DNA of 64,000 nt from the NCBI RefSeq assembly GCF_014205335.1, contig NZ_JACHNH010000001.1, forward strand, positions 3,280,501-3,344,500, written 5' to 3'. Source of the DNA: Amorphoplanes digitatis (lineage in GTDB: Bacteria > Actinomycetota > Actinomycetes > Mycobacteriales > Micromonosporaceae). How positions within the stretch are numbered: the first letter of the stretch is position 1; each line of letters starts with the position of its first letter. Positions 8,288 through 16,688 of this stretch are shown in pieces. The notes beneath the pieces are model-generated. The model saw nothing but the letters and a program-made list of their open reading frames with translations, was not told where the DNA came from and made no database searches. A program made the translations under genes and the position numbers.

Positions 8288-9099
8288 CGACGGAGCCCGC
8301 ATCCGTGCTCGCGGAGGAGGACGCGCTCGAACTGCTCACCCGCGGCGAGATGGAGCTGGAGGGCCGCCTGGTCGGCGCCTCCAACACCACGCTGCGGGCC
8401 GAGATCACCCTGGACGGGCTGACCCGGCGCTGCGTCTACAAGCCGGTGCGCGGCGAGCGCCCGCTCTGGGACTTCCCGGACGGCACCCTGGCCGGGCGCG
8501 AGGTCTCCGCGTTCCTGGTCTCGCAGGCGACCGGCTGGGGGCTGGTGCCGCCGACGATCCTGCGCGACGGCCCGCTCGGGCCCGGCGCGTGCCAGCTCTG
8601 GATCGACGAGCCCGACGACGCGGAGACGCTCATCGGCTTCATCCCGGCCTACGACGTGCCGGCCGGGTGGTTCGCGATCGCCTCGGCCCGCGACGAGGAC
8701 GGCGACGCCTACGCGCTGGCGCACGCCGACGACCCGCGGCTGTCCCGGCTGGCGGTGCTCGACGCGGTGATCAACAACGCCGACCGCAAGGCCGGGCACG
8801 TGCTGTACGCACCCGGCGGCCGGATTCACGCCGTCGACCACGGCGTCTGCTTCCACGTGGAGAACAAGCTCCGCACCGTGCTGTGGGGCTGGACCGGCAA
8901 GGCCATCCCGGCCGACTCGGTCGAGACCCTGTCGGTGCTGGCGGAGCGGCTCGAGGGCGACCTCGGCGCGGAGCTCGAGCAGCACCTGACCGTCACCGAG
9001 GTGCAGCACGCCCAGCTGCGGGTGCGGCGCCTGCTGCGCGCGGCGCGCTTCCCGGAGCCGTCGCGGGACTGGCCGGCCGTGCCCTGGCCGCCGGTCTGA
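8284..9099 (+). CDS. SCO1664-like PI3/PI4-kinase-fold protein
   Basis: 271 aa from a GTG overlapping the DUF3090 stop; the longer frame-mate beginning at 8215 lies inside DUF3090 and is rejected. Kinase-like features are RRCVYKPVRGERPLWDF (Lys in the nucleotide site), LAVLDAVINNADRKAGHVL (Asp/Asn catalytic-loop equivalent) and IHAVDHGVCFH (metal-binding Asp). This resembles the phosphatidylinositol 3/4-kinase-like family encoded next to mshC in actinobacteria. Whether it phosphorylates a lipid, a protein or another substrate is unknown. Confidence 0.85.
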   Translation: MTTEPASVLAEEDALELLTRGEMELEGRLVGASNTTLRAEITLDGLTRRCVYKPVRGERPLWDFPDGTLAGREVSAFLVSQATGWGLVPPTILRDGPLGPGACQLWIDEPDDAETLIGFIPAYDVPAGWFAIASARDEDGDAYALAHADDPRLSRLAVLDAVINNADRKAGHVLYAPGGRIHAVDHGVCFHVENKLRTVLWGWTGKAIPADSVETLSVLAERLEGDLGAELEQHLTVTEVQHAQLRVRRLLRAARFPEPSRDWPAVPWPPV

Positions 9100-9140
9100 G
9101 GCTTTACTCACGCGGCGCGCTTTCTGTCGGCGGGGCTGGA

Positions 9141-9146
9141 TAGTCT
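9141..9146 (+). promoter_or_regulatory. -10 box of leaderless mshC
   Basis: TAGTCT ends 7 nt before the ATG at 9154. This favours 9154 over the in-frame TTG at 9148 and suggests mshC has its own promoter besides read-through from upstream. Confidence 0.5.
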
Positions 9147-9153
9147 TTTGACC

Positions 9154-10392
9154 ATGGACGCATGGACGGGGCACGAGGTGCCGACCCTGCCGGGGACCGC
9201 GACGCCGCCGGCGCTGTTCGACTCGGCCCGCCGGTCGGTGCAGCCCACGACGCCGGGCGCGACCGCGACGATGTACGTCTGCGGCATCACGCCCTATGAC
9301 GCCACCCACCTCGGCCATGCCGCCACGATGATCACCTTCGACCTGGTGCAGCGCGCCTGGCGCGACGCCGGCCTCGACGTGAACTACGTGCAGAACGTCA
9401 CCGACATCGACGACCCGCTGCTCGAGCGCGCGGCCCGCGACGGCGAGGACTGGGTGGTCCTGGCGATGCGCGAGACGGCCCTGTTCCGCGAGGACATGGA
9501 GGCGCTGCGGATGATCCCGCCGGCGCACTACGTCGGCGCCGTCGAGTCCATCCCGGCGATCGCGGCACACGTGCGCGAGCTGCTCGACACCGGCGCGGCC
9601 TACCGGCTCACCGACGGCACCGGCGACATCTACTTCGCGATCGCGTCCGTGCCGTCGTTCGGCTACGAGTCCCACCTGTCCCGCGAGGAGATGCTGGTCC
9701 TGTCCGCGCAGCGCGGCGGCGACCCCGAGCGCCCCGGCAAGCGCGACCCGCTCGACCCGCTGCTGTGGCGCGGCGCCCGCGACGGCGAGCCGGCCTGGGA
9801 CGGCGGCGACCTCGGCCCGGGCCGCCCCGGCTGGCACATCGAGTGCGCGACCATCGCGCTCGGCCTGCTCGGCGACACCATCGACGTGCAGGGCGGCGGC
9901 AACGACCTGCTCTACCCGCACCACGAGTGCTCGGCGGCCCACGCCGAGCTGCTCACCGGCGCGGCGCCGTTCGCCCGGCACTACGTGCACGCCGGCATGA
10001 TCGGCCTGGCCGGCGAGAAGATGTCGAAGTCCAAGGGCAACCTGGTCTTCGTCTCCCGCCTGCGCGCGGACGGCATCGACCCGATGGCGGTCCGGCTGGG
10101 CCTGCTCGCGGACCACTACCGCGCCGACCGTGACTGGACCGACGACGTGCTCAAGGCCGGCCAGCAGCGCCTGGCCCGCTGGCGCGAGGCGGCGGCGGCG
10201 CCGGCCGGCCCGTCGGGCGCGGAGCTGCTCGCCGCGGTCCGCGGCGCCCTGCACGACGACCTCGACACCCCGGCGGCGCTGGCCCTGGTCGACGCCTGGT
10301 CCGAGGCGGCGCTGTCCGGCCCGGGCGACGACGCCGGCGCACCGGCGCTGATGGCCAAGACGGTCGACGCCCTGCTGGGCATCCGCCTCTGA
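9154..10392 (+). CDS. mshC: Cysteine:1-D-myo-inosityl 2-amino-2-deoxy-glucopyranoside ligase MshC
   Basis: 412 aa. MshC joins cysteine to GlcN-inositol with ATP, the third step of mycothiol synthesis. It is a cysteinyl-tRNA synthetase relative lacking the anticodon domain. Visible: zinc ligands Cys43, Cys231 and His256, the HIGH signature HLGH (52-55) and KMSKS at 289-293. WHIECA and [14 protein letters not shown] match the family. Length is as expected. The ATG at 9154 is chosen because it follows a TAGTCT box by 7 nt. Confidence 0.96.
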   Translation: MDAWTGHEVPTLPGTATPPALFDSARRSVQPTTPGATATMYVCGITPYDATHLGHAATMITFDLVQRAWRDAGLDVNYVQNVTDIDDPLLERAARDGEDWVVLAMRETALFREDMEALRMIPPAHYVGAVESIPAIAAHVRELLDTGAAYRLTDGTGDIYFAIASVPSFGYESHLSREEMLVLSAQRGGDPERPGKRDPLDPLLWRGARDGEPAWDGGDLGPGRPGWHIECATIALGLLGDTIDVQGGGNDLLYPHHECSAAHAELLTGAAPFARHYVHAGMIGLAGEKMSKSKGNLVFVSRLRADGIDPMAVRLGLLADHYRADRDWTDDVLKAGQQRLARWREAAAAPAGPSGAELLAAVRGALHDDLDTPAALALVDAWSEAALSGPGDDAGAPALMAKTVDALLGIRL

Positions 10393-10555
10393 GCCGGTAA
10401 ACGGCGACACCCCTACCCGGCGTCACTACCGCTCGGCGGTACGTGGCGCCGGTGTCGTCTGTCCAGCTCGGACGGCCAGAGACCGGCCGCGCATTGATGG
10501 ATCGGGTCGGTCGTGCTGACCTATCAGCCGATCACCGGAACTCCTACCGGCTCGA

Positions 10556-10561
10556 TACCCT
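10556..10561 (+). promoter_or_regulatory. Candidate -10 box of the lipoprotein gene
   Basis: TACCCT, about 70 nt before the chosen TTG start, in the 240-nt gap after mshC. No clear -35 was found, so the assignment is weak. Confidence 0.3.
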
Positions 10562-10632
10562 CAGGCGCCGAATCGATCAAGAAGCGACACCGTCGGGGTC
10601 CCTTCAGCATGCCCGCCAGAAGGAGCCCCACG

Positions 10633-12234
10633 TTGTCCCACCCCGGTCTCACCCGCTCGCTCTCCCTGCTCGCGGTGTCGGCGCTCGTGCTCGGCGCCTG
10701 CGGCTCGCCCTCGAACGGCCGGCCGGCGAAGCAGGGCCCGGTCGTCGTCGACGGCGCCGTGGACCTGCCGGCGCTGCAACAGCTTGTCGACAGTGCACGG
10801 TCGCGCTCGCCGGAGCAGCAGGAGGCGGAACTCGCCAGGCTGAACAACGTCCTCGAGCGGCAGCTGTGGACCGAGTCGGGCCTGGAAGCAGCGCTCGGCG
10901 GTGCCGCGGCCGCCGACGCCGCGTTCGCCGCGCACGGCCGGGCGCTCACCGGCAGGGCGCGGGCGCTCGCCGACAAGCCGATCGTGATGGTGCCGGCGGT
11001 GTACGCCGCCGAGCCTTCGGGCCCGACCATCGGCGAGGGCCTGTTCGGCGGCATGCTCCTGGTCTCCCTCGGCGCCGACGGTGTCGTGTCCTCCTCGAAC
11101 GACCTCAAGGACGGCGAGCACGTCGCCCCGGACCGGAGCAACAAGGAGATCCAGTCCTCGGGCAGCCGCGACCACGTCGACCTGGACATGAATTTCACCC
11201 ATGAGTCGGACGGCGTGACCACCAAGCTCGTCGTGAAGGTCGGCGTCAGCCCGTGCCCCGACGCGAACGGCCACTTCGAGGCGACAGCCAAGGTCGACGT
11301 CTCCGCGACGAAGACGGGCGGCAGCACCGGTCAGCGGGGCACCCTGGACGTCACGATCACCGGCGAGGTCGACGACGACGCCACTTTGGCGTCCACCGAC
11401 GCCGAGTACCGCATGCAGTACGCCGACTTCGCTAACAGCAAGGGCGGCTTCGTGGATGTCTCGGGCGCGCTGAGCGGCCCGAAGGCGCGGTCCGCGACCC
11501 TCAACCGCACTGGCGGCACGCCGAACGCCGGCATGCAGGAGACGGCGGTCGCCGGCGGCATGCTGTACACGATGCTCGTCGCGAGCAACGTCACCAGGGC
11601 GGCCGAGAAGGGCTGGCAGTCGGGCCGTTGCGTGATTCTCAAGCCGACCGCCGCGCCGGGGCCGAAGCGCCTGAAGCCCGGCGCGACCTCGACGATCAAC
11701 GCGGCGCCCCGCAGCCGGATCGACGGCGGGCCCGTCGGCGGGTCGGTCAAGGCGAACCTCACCGCGGGCGGCGCCGCGGTCAAGCCCGCGGGCAGCAAGG
11801 TGAAGGCCGACGCGACCTTCGCCTACACCGCACCGGACGCCCCCGACAAGAGCGGCACGGTGTCGCTGGAGGCCAGGTCGCGCCGAGGTGTCGCCAAGGC
11901 GAGCATCGACTTCGACACCAAGCAGGGCGGGTACGTCGCCGGCGGCGGCACCAAGGTGAAGGTGTCCGGCCTCGTCCCCGACCTCACCGCACCGTTCGAC
12001 CTGAAGGGAGCGGGCACCGGCTTCACCGTCGTCTACTCGTATTCCCCGACGTCCGCCACCGGTGGCAAGTACACCTACGCCGGCTCGGGCGGCGGTGCGA
12101 CGATGCAGGGCGCGGGCACCTACCGGATCACCGGCGACGACCCGGTGCTCACCCTGACGCAGACCGGCAACGGCTGCGTGAACGTGGGTACCTGCGCCAG
12201 GACCGCCAACGTGATCACCCTTACGCGAGAGTGA
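10633..12234 (+). CDS. Putative secreted lipoprotein, unknown function
   Basis: 533 aa from a TTG at 10633. AGAAGGAG lies 7 nt upstream of it, while the in-frame ATG at 10609 has no ribosome site. The N-terminus (TRSLSLLAVSALVLGAC) is a lipoprotein signal peptide with lipobox LGAC, then a Ser/Gly/Pro linker. The mature protein has an Asp/Ser/Thr-rich first half and Gly-rich beta-strand repeats in the C-terminal half, with a Cys pair near the end (GCVNVGTC). No catalytic motif is seen. Its last 14 nt overlap the convergent GntR gene. Confidence 0.8.
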   Translation: MSHPGLTRSLSLLAVSALVLGACGSPSNGRPAKQGPVVVDGAVDLPALQQLVDSARSRSPEQQEAELARLNNVLERQLWTESGLEAALGGAAAADAAFAAHGRALTGRARALADKPIVMVPAVYAAEPSGPTIGEGLFGGMLLVSLGADGVVSSSNDLKDGEHVAPDRSNKEIQSSGSRDHVDLDMNFTHESDGVTTKLVVKVGVSPCPDANGHFEATAKVDVSATKTGGSTGQRGTLDVTITGEVDDDATLASTDAEYRMQYADFANSKGGFVDVSGALSGPKARSATLNRTGGTPNAGMQETAVAGGMLYTMLVASNVTRAAEKGWQSGRCVILKPTAAPGPKRLKPGATSTINAAPRSRIDGGPVGGSVKANLTAGGAAVKPAGSKVKADATFAYTAPDAPDKSGTVSLEARSRRGVAKASIDFDTKQGGYVAGGGTKVKVSGLVPDLTAPFDLKGAGTGFTVVYSYSPTSATGGKYTYAGSGGGATMQGAGTYRITGDDPVLTLTQTGNGCVNVGTCARTANVITLTRE

Positions 12235-13012
12235 GGCCCGGGTCCGGGTCGGGCTCGGGCACCGGCGCCGGTATCCGGTACTCCTCGGTCAGCGTCGTCA
12301 TCGGCCCCGGCCAGGTCGCCTGAGCCACCTCGATCGGCTTGCGGGTCTCGTCGAACGCCACGTGCAGAAGGTGCAGCACCGGGGTGTCCGGCCGGATCTT
12401 GAGGATCTCGGCCTCCTCGCGGCTCGGCTGCCGGGCGCTGATCGTGTCGGTCGCCGACGCGTAACGCCGCCCGATGGCCTCCTCGGCCTCCTGGTACAGC
12501 GGCCGGCCGAACGCCTCGACGCGCTCCAGCGAGGTGCCGGTCGCGTCGGTCACCCGGAACCACGAGGCGCCGACCTCGACCGTGGCGTCGTCGGCGCGCA
12601 CGACGTGCCGGCGTACCAGCATCTCGGTGCCGTCGCGGACGCCGAACGCGTCCGCGACCTCGGGCGGCGCGGCCTCGCGCCCCACGCCGGCCAGCTGCTG
12701 CCGGTAGCGGGCCGCCAGGTCCGCGTGGTAGCCGCGGTGCGCGCCGTAGCGGCCGCGGGAGAGCCGGTTGAGCCGCCGCCGGGTGCCGCGCACGTACGTG
12801 CCCGAGCCCGGCTTGGTGATCAGGATGCCCTCGACCCGCAACTGGTCGACGGTGCGCTGCACCGTCTGCTTCGCGACGCCGAACATCTCGGCCATCGCCG
12901 GGATCGAGGGCAGCCGCTCGCCCGGGTTCCAGTCGCCGCGGCGGATCCGCTCGCGCAGCTGTGCGGCGATCTGACGGTGCGGGAACTCGGCGGCACCGGG
13001 GTTGATCGTCAT
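12221..13012 (-). CDS. GntR/HutC-family transcriptional regulator
   Basis: 263 aa. Residues about 12-75 form the GntR winged helix (IAAQLRERIRRGDWNPGERLPS, then FGVAKQTVQRTVDQL). A UTRA ligand domain follows; FDETRKPIEVAQATWPG is typical of its final strands. The ATG at 13012 has GGAGG upstream. Ligand and targets are unknown. It is convergent with, and overlaps by 14 nt, the end of the lipoprotein gene. Confidence 0.9.
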   Translation of the reverse strand: MTINPGAAEFPHRQIAAQLRERIRRGDWNPGERLPSIPAMAEMFGVAKQTVQRTVDQLRVEGILITKPGSGTYVRGTRRRLNRLSRGRYGAHRGYHADLAARYRQQLAGVGREAAPPEVADAFGVRDGTEMLVRRHVVRADDATVEVGASWFRVTDATGTSLERVEAFGRPLYQEAEEAIGRRYASATDTISARQPSREEAEILKIRPDTPVLHLLHVAFDETRKPIEVAQATWPGPMTTLTEEYRIPAPVPEPDPDPGLTLA

Positions 13013-13116
13013 GGACGTACCTCCAGACCCAGGTTCCTAGGATGACTTACGCGGCGTGCGCGACGTGACAGCGACACGCCGTGCTCGGTTCCGAACACGA
13101 TCCGGAGGATGCATCG

Positions 13117-13689
13117 ATGGCTCAGACCCAGCTTTACCTCGTCCGCCACGGCGAACAGGACCCGGCCTCCGGTCACGCGCCCGAAGGCGGCCTCTCGCGG
13201 CTCGGCCGGGTGCAGGCGGACAGGCTGGGCCGGCGGCTACGCGCGGTGCCCTTCTCCGCGATCCACCACAGCCCCTTGGCCCGGGCGGCGCAGACCGCCG
13301 ACATCGTCGCCGGCCACCTCCCGGGGGTGCCGCGGCACCGCTGCGATCTCGTGGCGGACCGGACGCCGGTGCCCTCCGCCGAGCACCGCGACCGGTACCC
13401 GGGCCGGTGGCACGACTGGCTCGACGGCGTACCCGCCGACGAGCGCGACGAGGAGGCGGTCGCCCTGCGCGCCGCTGTCGAGCACCTGGGCGTCACCGGC
13501 GCGGAGGACCGGCGGGAACTGCTGATCACGCACAACTTCGTGATCGGCTGGTTCGTCCGCCACGTGCTCGACGCCCCGGAGTGGCGTTGGATCGGCCTCA
13601 ACCAGGCCAACTGCGGCATCACCGTCGTGCGGTGGGATGCCGACCGGCCGCCGGCGCTCGTCAGCTTCAACGACACCGGGCACCTGTAG
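13117..13689 (+). CDS. Histidine phosphatase family protein
   Basis: 190 aa from the ATG at 13117, which has GGAGGA 7 nt upstream; the longer GTG start at 13081 lacks one. LYLVRHGEQDPASGH is the RHG active-site loop, IHHSPLARAAQTA the second conserved arginine region and LLITHNFVIGWF carries the second catalytic His. Compact single-domain phosphatase; substrate unknown. It is distinct from the phosphatase at 6833. Confidence 0.88.
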   Translation: MAQTQLYLVRHGEQDPASGHAPEGGLSRLGRVQADRLGRRLRAVPFSAIHHSPLARAAQTADIVAGHLPGVPRHRCDLVADRTPVPSAEHRDRYPGRWHDWLDGVPADERDEEAVALRAAVEHLGVTGAEDRRELLITHNFVIGWFVRHVLDAPEWRWIGLNQANCGITVVRWDADRPPALVSFNDTGHL

Positions 13690-13740
13690 CCCGGCGAAAC
13701 TCGATCGACCCGCGCCGGCGGCTCGCCGAGCATGGTGGCC

Positions 13741-14544
13741 ATGCTGAGTCCCGAGATCCTCGAGTACTACGAGCGCGGCGGCGAGCGCGAGCGCCTGTCC
13801 GCCGGCACGGGCCGCCTGGAGTTCCTGCGCACGTGGGACCTGCTGAGCCGGGCGCTGCCGCCGGCGCCGGCCCGGGTCCTCGACGTCGGCGGCGCCACCG
13901 GGGCCTACGCGGGCCCGCTCGCGCGGGCCGGCTACGCCGTGCACGTGATCGACCCGGTGCCCGAGCACGTGGCCGCGGCCGCGGGGCTCGACGGCGTGAC
14001 CGCGGCCCTCGGCGACGCCCGCGACCTGCCCGAGCCGGACGCGAGCGCCGACGCCGTGCTGCTGCTCGGACCCCTCTACCACCTGCCGGACCGCGCCGAC
14101 CGGGTCGCGGCGTGGCGCGAGGCCGCCCGCGTGGTGCGGCCGGGCGGCGTGGTCGCAGGCGCGGTGATCAGCAGGTTCGCCTCGCTCTTCGACGGCGTCG
14201 TGAAGGGCTACTACGCCGATCCGGAGTTCGTGTCGATCGTGGAGCGGGCGCTGCGCGACGGCGTGCACCGCAACACCGGCGCGGTGCAGCGCTGGTTCAC
14301 CAGCGCCTACTTCCACCGCCCGGAGGAGCCGGCGGCCGAGGCGGCCGAGGCCGGGCTCGCCGAGGTTCGCACGGTCGCGGTGGAGGGGCCCGTCTGGATG
14401 ACCGGTGAGCGGCTGACGGAGTTCCTCGCCGACCCGCGGCTGACCGGGATCATGCTCGACATGCTTCGCCGGGTCGAGGACGAGCCGAGCGTTCTCGGCG
14501 CGAGCAGCCACCTGCTGACGATCGCCACCAGGACCGCCGCCTAG
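13741..14544 (+). CDS. Class I SAM-dependent methyltransferase
   Basis: 267 aa. VLDVGGATGAYAGPLA is the SAM-binding motif I, VIDPVPEHV motif II, and DAVLLLGPLYHL the motif following the acidic loop. Two ATG codons (13732 and 13741) are possible; the second begins the conserved-looking MLSPEILEYYERG. Substrate not predictable. It follows the phosphatase by about 50 nt on the same strand. A TAGGCT box at 14543-14548, overlapping its stop, probably serves the next gene. Confidence 0.86.
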   Translation: MLSPEILEYYERGGERERLSAGTGRLEFLRTWDLLSRALPPAPARVLDVGGATGAYAGPLARAGYAVHVIDPVPEHVAAAAGLDGVTAALGDARDLPEPDASADAVLLLGPLYHLPDRADRVAAWREAARVVRPGGVVAGAVISRFASLFDGVVKGYYADPEFVSIVERALRDGVHRNTGAVQRWFTSAYFHRPEEPAAEAAEAGLAEVRTVAVEGPVWMTGERLTEFLADPRLTGIMLDMLRRVEDEPSVLGASSHLLTIATRTAA

Positions 14545-14582
14545 GCTGTCGGCACCTGATCGAGACGAGAGGAGCCCCCGGC

Positions 14583-14930
14583 GTGGAGGCACTGCGGTTG
14601 ATCCTGAGATACGCGCACCTGATCGGCTTCGCGCTGCTGCTGGGCGGGGCGATCGCGCAGTTCGTCTCGGGCAAGTTGCGGATCAACCCGGCGATGCAGT
14701 GGGGCGCGATCATCCAGGTGGTCACCGGCCTGGCGCTGTCGGCGCCGCTGCGTGGCGGCGGCGACGACGAGCCGAGCCCGGTCAAGCTGGGCGTCAAGCT
14801 CCTGATCGCGATCATGATCTTCGTGATGGTGTGGGTGCCCCGCAAGCGCGAAGAGGTCAACCGCGGGCACTTCATCGGCATCATCGCGCTGACGCTGATC
14901 AACGCGGCGATCGCCACCTTCTGGCGCTGA
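14583..14930 (+). CDS. Small integral membrane protein
   Basis: 115 aa from a GTG preceded by GAGAGGAG. Four hydrophobic stretches are visible: about 5-27 (LILRYAHLIGFALLLGGAI), 38-53, 70-86 and 97-112. The conserved early His (YAHLIGFALLLGG) recalls small DUF2269 or copper-resistance CopD-like membrane proteins, but the similarity is loose. Function unassigned. It is convergent with the GntR-TetR regulator, 3 nt away. Confidence 0.72.
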   Translation: MEALRLILRYAHLIGFALLLGGAIAQFVSGKLRINPAMQWGAIIQVVTGLALSAPLRGGGDDEPSPVKLGVKLLIAIMIFVMVWVPRKREEVNRGHFIGIIALTLINAAIATFWR

Positions 14931-14933
14931 GAG

Positions 14934-15824
14934 TCAGGGCTCCAGCACCTCGGCCAGGCCGCTGAGCAGGCGCTGGAGCCCGAACTCGACGAGGGTGTCG
15001 AGGTTGAAGTCGCGGTCGTCGGCGGCCAGGTAGCGTGCCATCATCGGCAGCCGCCCGGTCGCCAGCACGGCCTCGAACCGTGCCTGCCGCGCCTGGAGCC
15101 ACTGGTCGCCGGTCATCCCGGTCTCCTGCTCGGCCTGCGCCTCGTGCTCCAGGTTGACCGCCGTGCCGCGCACGTAGTTCGCCACCATCACCGCCGCCCG
15201 GAACTGGGTGTTCGCGGAGAGGCCGTGCCGGTCCAGGGCCCGCATGGTCCACTCGGTGTACGCCATGGCGTGCGGGGCCAGCAGCGGCCGGGTGAACGAC
15301 ATCGCCTGCGCGAGCCAGGGGTGGCGCCGATAGATGGCCCACTGCTGCCGGGCGATCGCCTCGACGCAGCGCCGCCAGCCGTCGTCCTCCGCGGTCAGCG
15401 GCGGCGGCGGGTTCACCGCGAAGATCGAGTCGGTCATGAGCAGCAGCAGCTCCTCCTTGTCGGCCACGTACCGGTAGAGCGACATGGTCGGCACGCCGAT
15501 CTCGGCCGCGAGCCGGCGCATGCTCAGCGCGGCGAGGCCCTCGGCGTCCGCGATCGTCACGGCGGCGCGCACGACCCGGTCGCGGTCCGGCGCCGCGTCG
15601 GCCGGCCGGGCCGGCGCGGCCACGACCGTCCCGACGCCGGGCAGCGCCCGGACCAGCCCCTGCTCGCGCAGGGTGGCGATGACCTTGGTCGCGGTCGCCA
15701 TCGCGATCCCGTACTGCGCGGTGAGCTGCCGGGTCGACGCGATCCGGTCGCCGGGCGCGAGGTCGCCGGCGGCGATCCGGGCGGCGATCTCCGCGGCGAT
15801 CCTCTGGTACGGCGGTACGGCCAT
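14934..15824 (-). CDS. GntR-TetR fusion transcriptional regulator
   Basis: 296 aa with two DNA-binding domains in tandem. Residues 5-70 are a GntR-type winged helix (RIAAEIAARIAAGDLAPGDRI then ATATKVIATLREQGLV). Residues 79-130 are a TetR helix-turn-helix (ALSMRRLAAEIGVPTMSLYRYV), followed by a TetR C-terminal ligand domain. GGAGG precedes the ATG. It is divergent from the ABC exporter with a repeated palindromic operator between them, so it most likely represses both itself and the exporter. The ligand is presumably an exported toxic compound (inference). Confidence 0.9.
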   Translation of the reverse strand: MAVPPYQRIAAEIAARIAAGDLAPGDRIASTRQLTAQYGIAMATATKVIATLREQGLVRALPGVGTVVAAPARPADAAPDRDRVVRAAVTIADAEGLAALSMRRLAAEIGVPTMSLYRYVADKEELLLLMTDSIFAVNPPPPLTAEDDGWRRCVEAIARQQWAIYRRHPWLAQAMSFTRPLLAPHAMAYTEWTMRALDRHGLSANTQFRAAVMVANYVRGTAVNLEHEAQAEQETGMTGDQWLQARQARFEAVLATGRLPMMARYLAADDRDFNLDTLVEFGLQRLLSGLAEVLEP

Positions 15825-15838
15825 GAATCCTCCGTGTA

Positions 15839-15918
15839 CTAGTGCACTCGATCCTAGTGCACTAGTGGGCGCCTCTGGATAGGGGTGCTAGCACCACTTT
15901 TGGCGAACCTAGTGCGCT
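15839..15918. promoter_or_regulatory. Operator array between the GntR-TetR regulator and ABC exporter
   Basis: CTAGTGC(A/G)CT occurs three times: 15839-15848, 15854-15865 (extended to the perfect 12-bp palindrome CTAGTGCACTAG) and 15909-15918. A different perfect palindrome, GGTGCTAGCACC, lies at 15884-15895. The central copy covers the minus-strand -10 TAGGAT (15851-15856). The third copy lies just upstream of the plus-strand -10 TACGGT (15921-15926), which is 6 nt from the exporter ATG. Binding would block both promoters. Confidence 0.75.
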
Positions 15919-15932
15919 CGTACGGTGTACCT

Positions 15933-16688
15933 ATGACCGATGCGGTACGCCTAGAGACGCTCTACAAGACCTACGCAGACACCGGCACCGCCGTCACCGC
16001 GCTCGACGGCGTGACGGCCACGTTCGCCGCCGGCACCTTCACCGCCGTGATGGGCCCGTCCGGTTCCGGCAAGAGCACCCTGTTGCAGTGCGCGGCGGGG
16101 CTGGACCGGCCCAGCGCCGGCCGGGTGTTCATCGACGGCGCCGAGCTGACGGCGATCAAGGACACCGCCATGACCCGGTTCCGGCGCGGCCGGGTCGGCT
16201 TCGTCTTCCAGGACTACAACCTGCTGCCGGCGTTGACCGTCGAGCAGAACGTGCTGCTGCCGCTGCGCCTCGCCGGCCGCCGCGCCGACCGGGGCCGCTG
16301 CGCGGAGGTGCTCACCCGGCTGGGCCTCGGCGACCGGCGGCACGACCTGCCCGAGCGGCTCTCCGGTGGAGAGCGGCAGCGGGTGGCCGTCGCCCGCGCC
16401 CTGGTCGCCGAGCCGGCCGTCGTCTTCGCCGACGAGCCGACCGGCGCGCTCGATCTGCGCAGCGCCCGCGAGGTGCTGACCCTGCTGCGGGCGGTGGTGC
16501 ACGAGCACGGCCGTACCGTCGTCATGGTCACCCACGACCCGGTCGCGGCCGCGTACGCGGACTCGGTGCTCTTCCTCGCCGACGGCCGGCTGGCCGGCGC
16601 GCTGAGCGCGCCCACCGCGGAGGCCGTCGCGGAGCGGCTGACCCACCTGGGTGACCTGGTCGCGGACCGGGCCGGGTCGCCGACATGA
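15933..16688 (+). CDS. ABC transporter ATP-binding protein (MacB/LolD type)
   Basis: 251 aa from the ATG at 15933, which follows TACGGT by 6 nt (leaderless); the upstream extension to 15885 would run through the operators and is rejected. Walker A MGPSGSGKST, Q-loop FVFQDYNLLP, signature LSGGERQRVAVARAL, Walker B VVFADEPTGALD and switch His in VTHDP are all present. The gene overlaps the permease start (ATGA). Together they form a MacB-like exporter controlled by the divergent regulator. Confidence 0.94.
   Translation: MTDAVRLETLYKTYADTGTAVTALDGVTATFAAGTFTAVMGPSGSGKSTLLQCAAGLDRPSAGRVFIDGAELTAIKDTAMTRFRRGRVGFVFQDYNLLPALTVEQNVLLPLRLAGRRADRGRCAEVLTRLGLGDRRHDLPERLSGGERQRVAVARALVAEPAVVFADEPTGALDLRSAREVLTLLRAVVHEHGRTVVMVTHDPVAAAYADSVLFLADGRLAGALSAPTAEAVAERLTHLGDLVADRAGSPT

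Noticed and set aside
8275..10410. 711-aa open frame antisense to mshC and the kinase-like gene
   Set aside because: Composition is that of a reverse-frame shadow in high-GC DNA; mshC is intact on the other strand.
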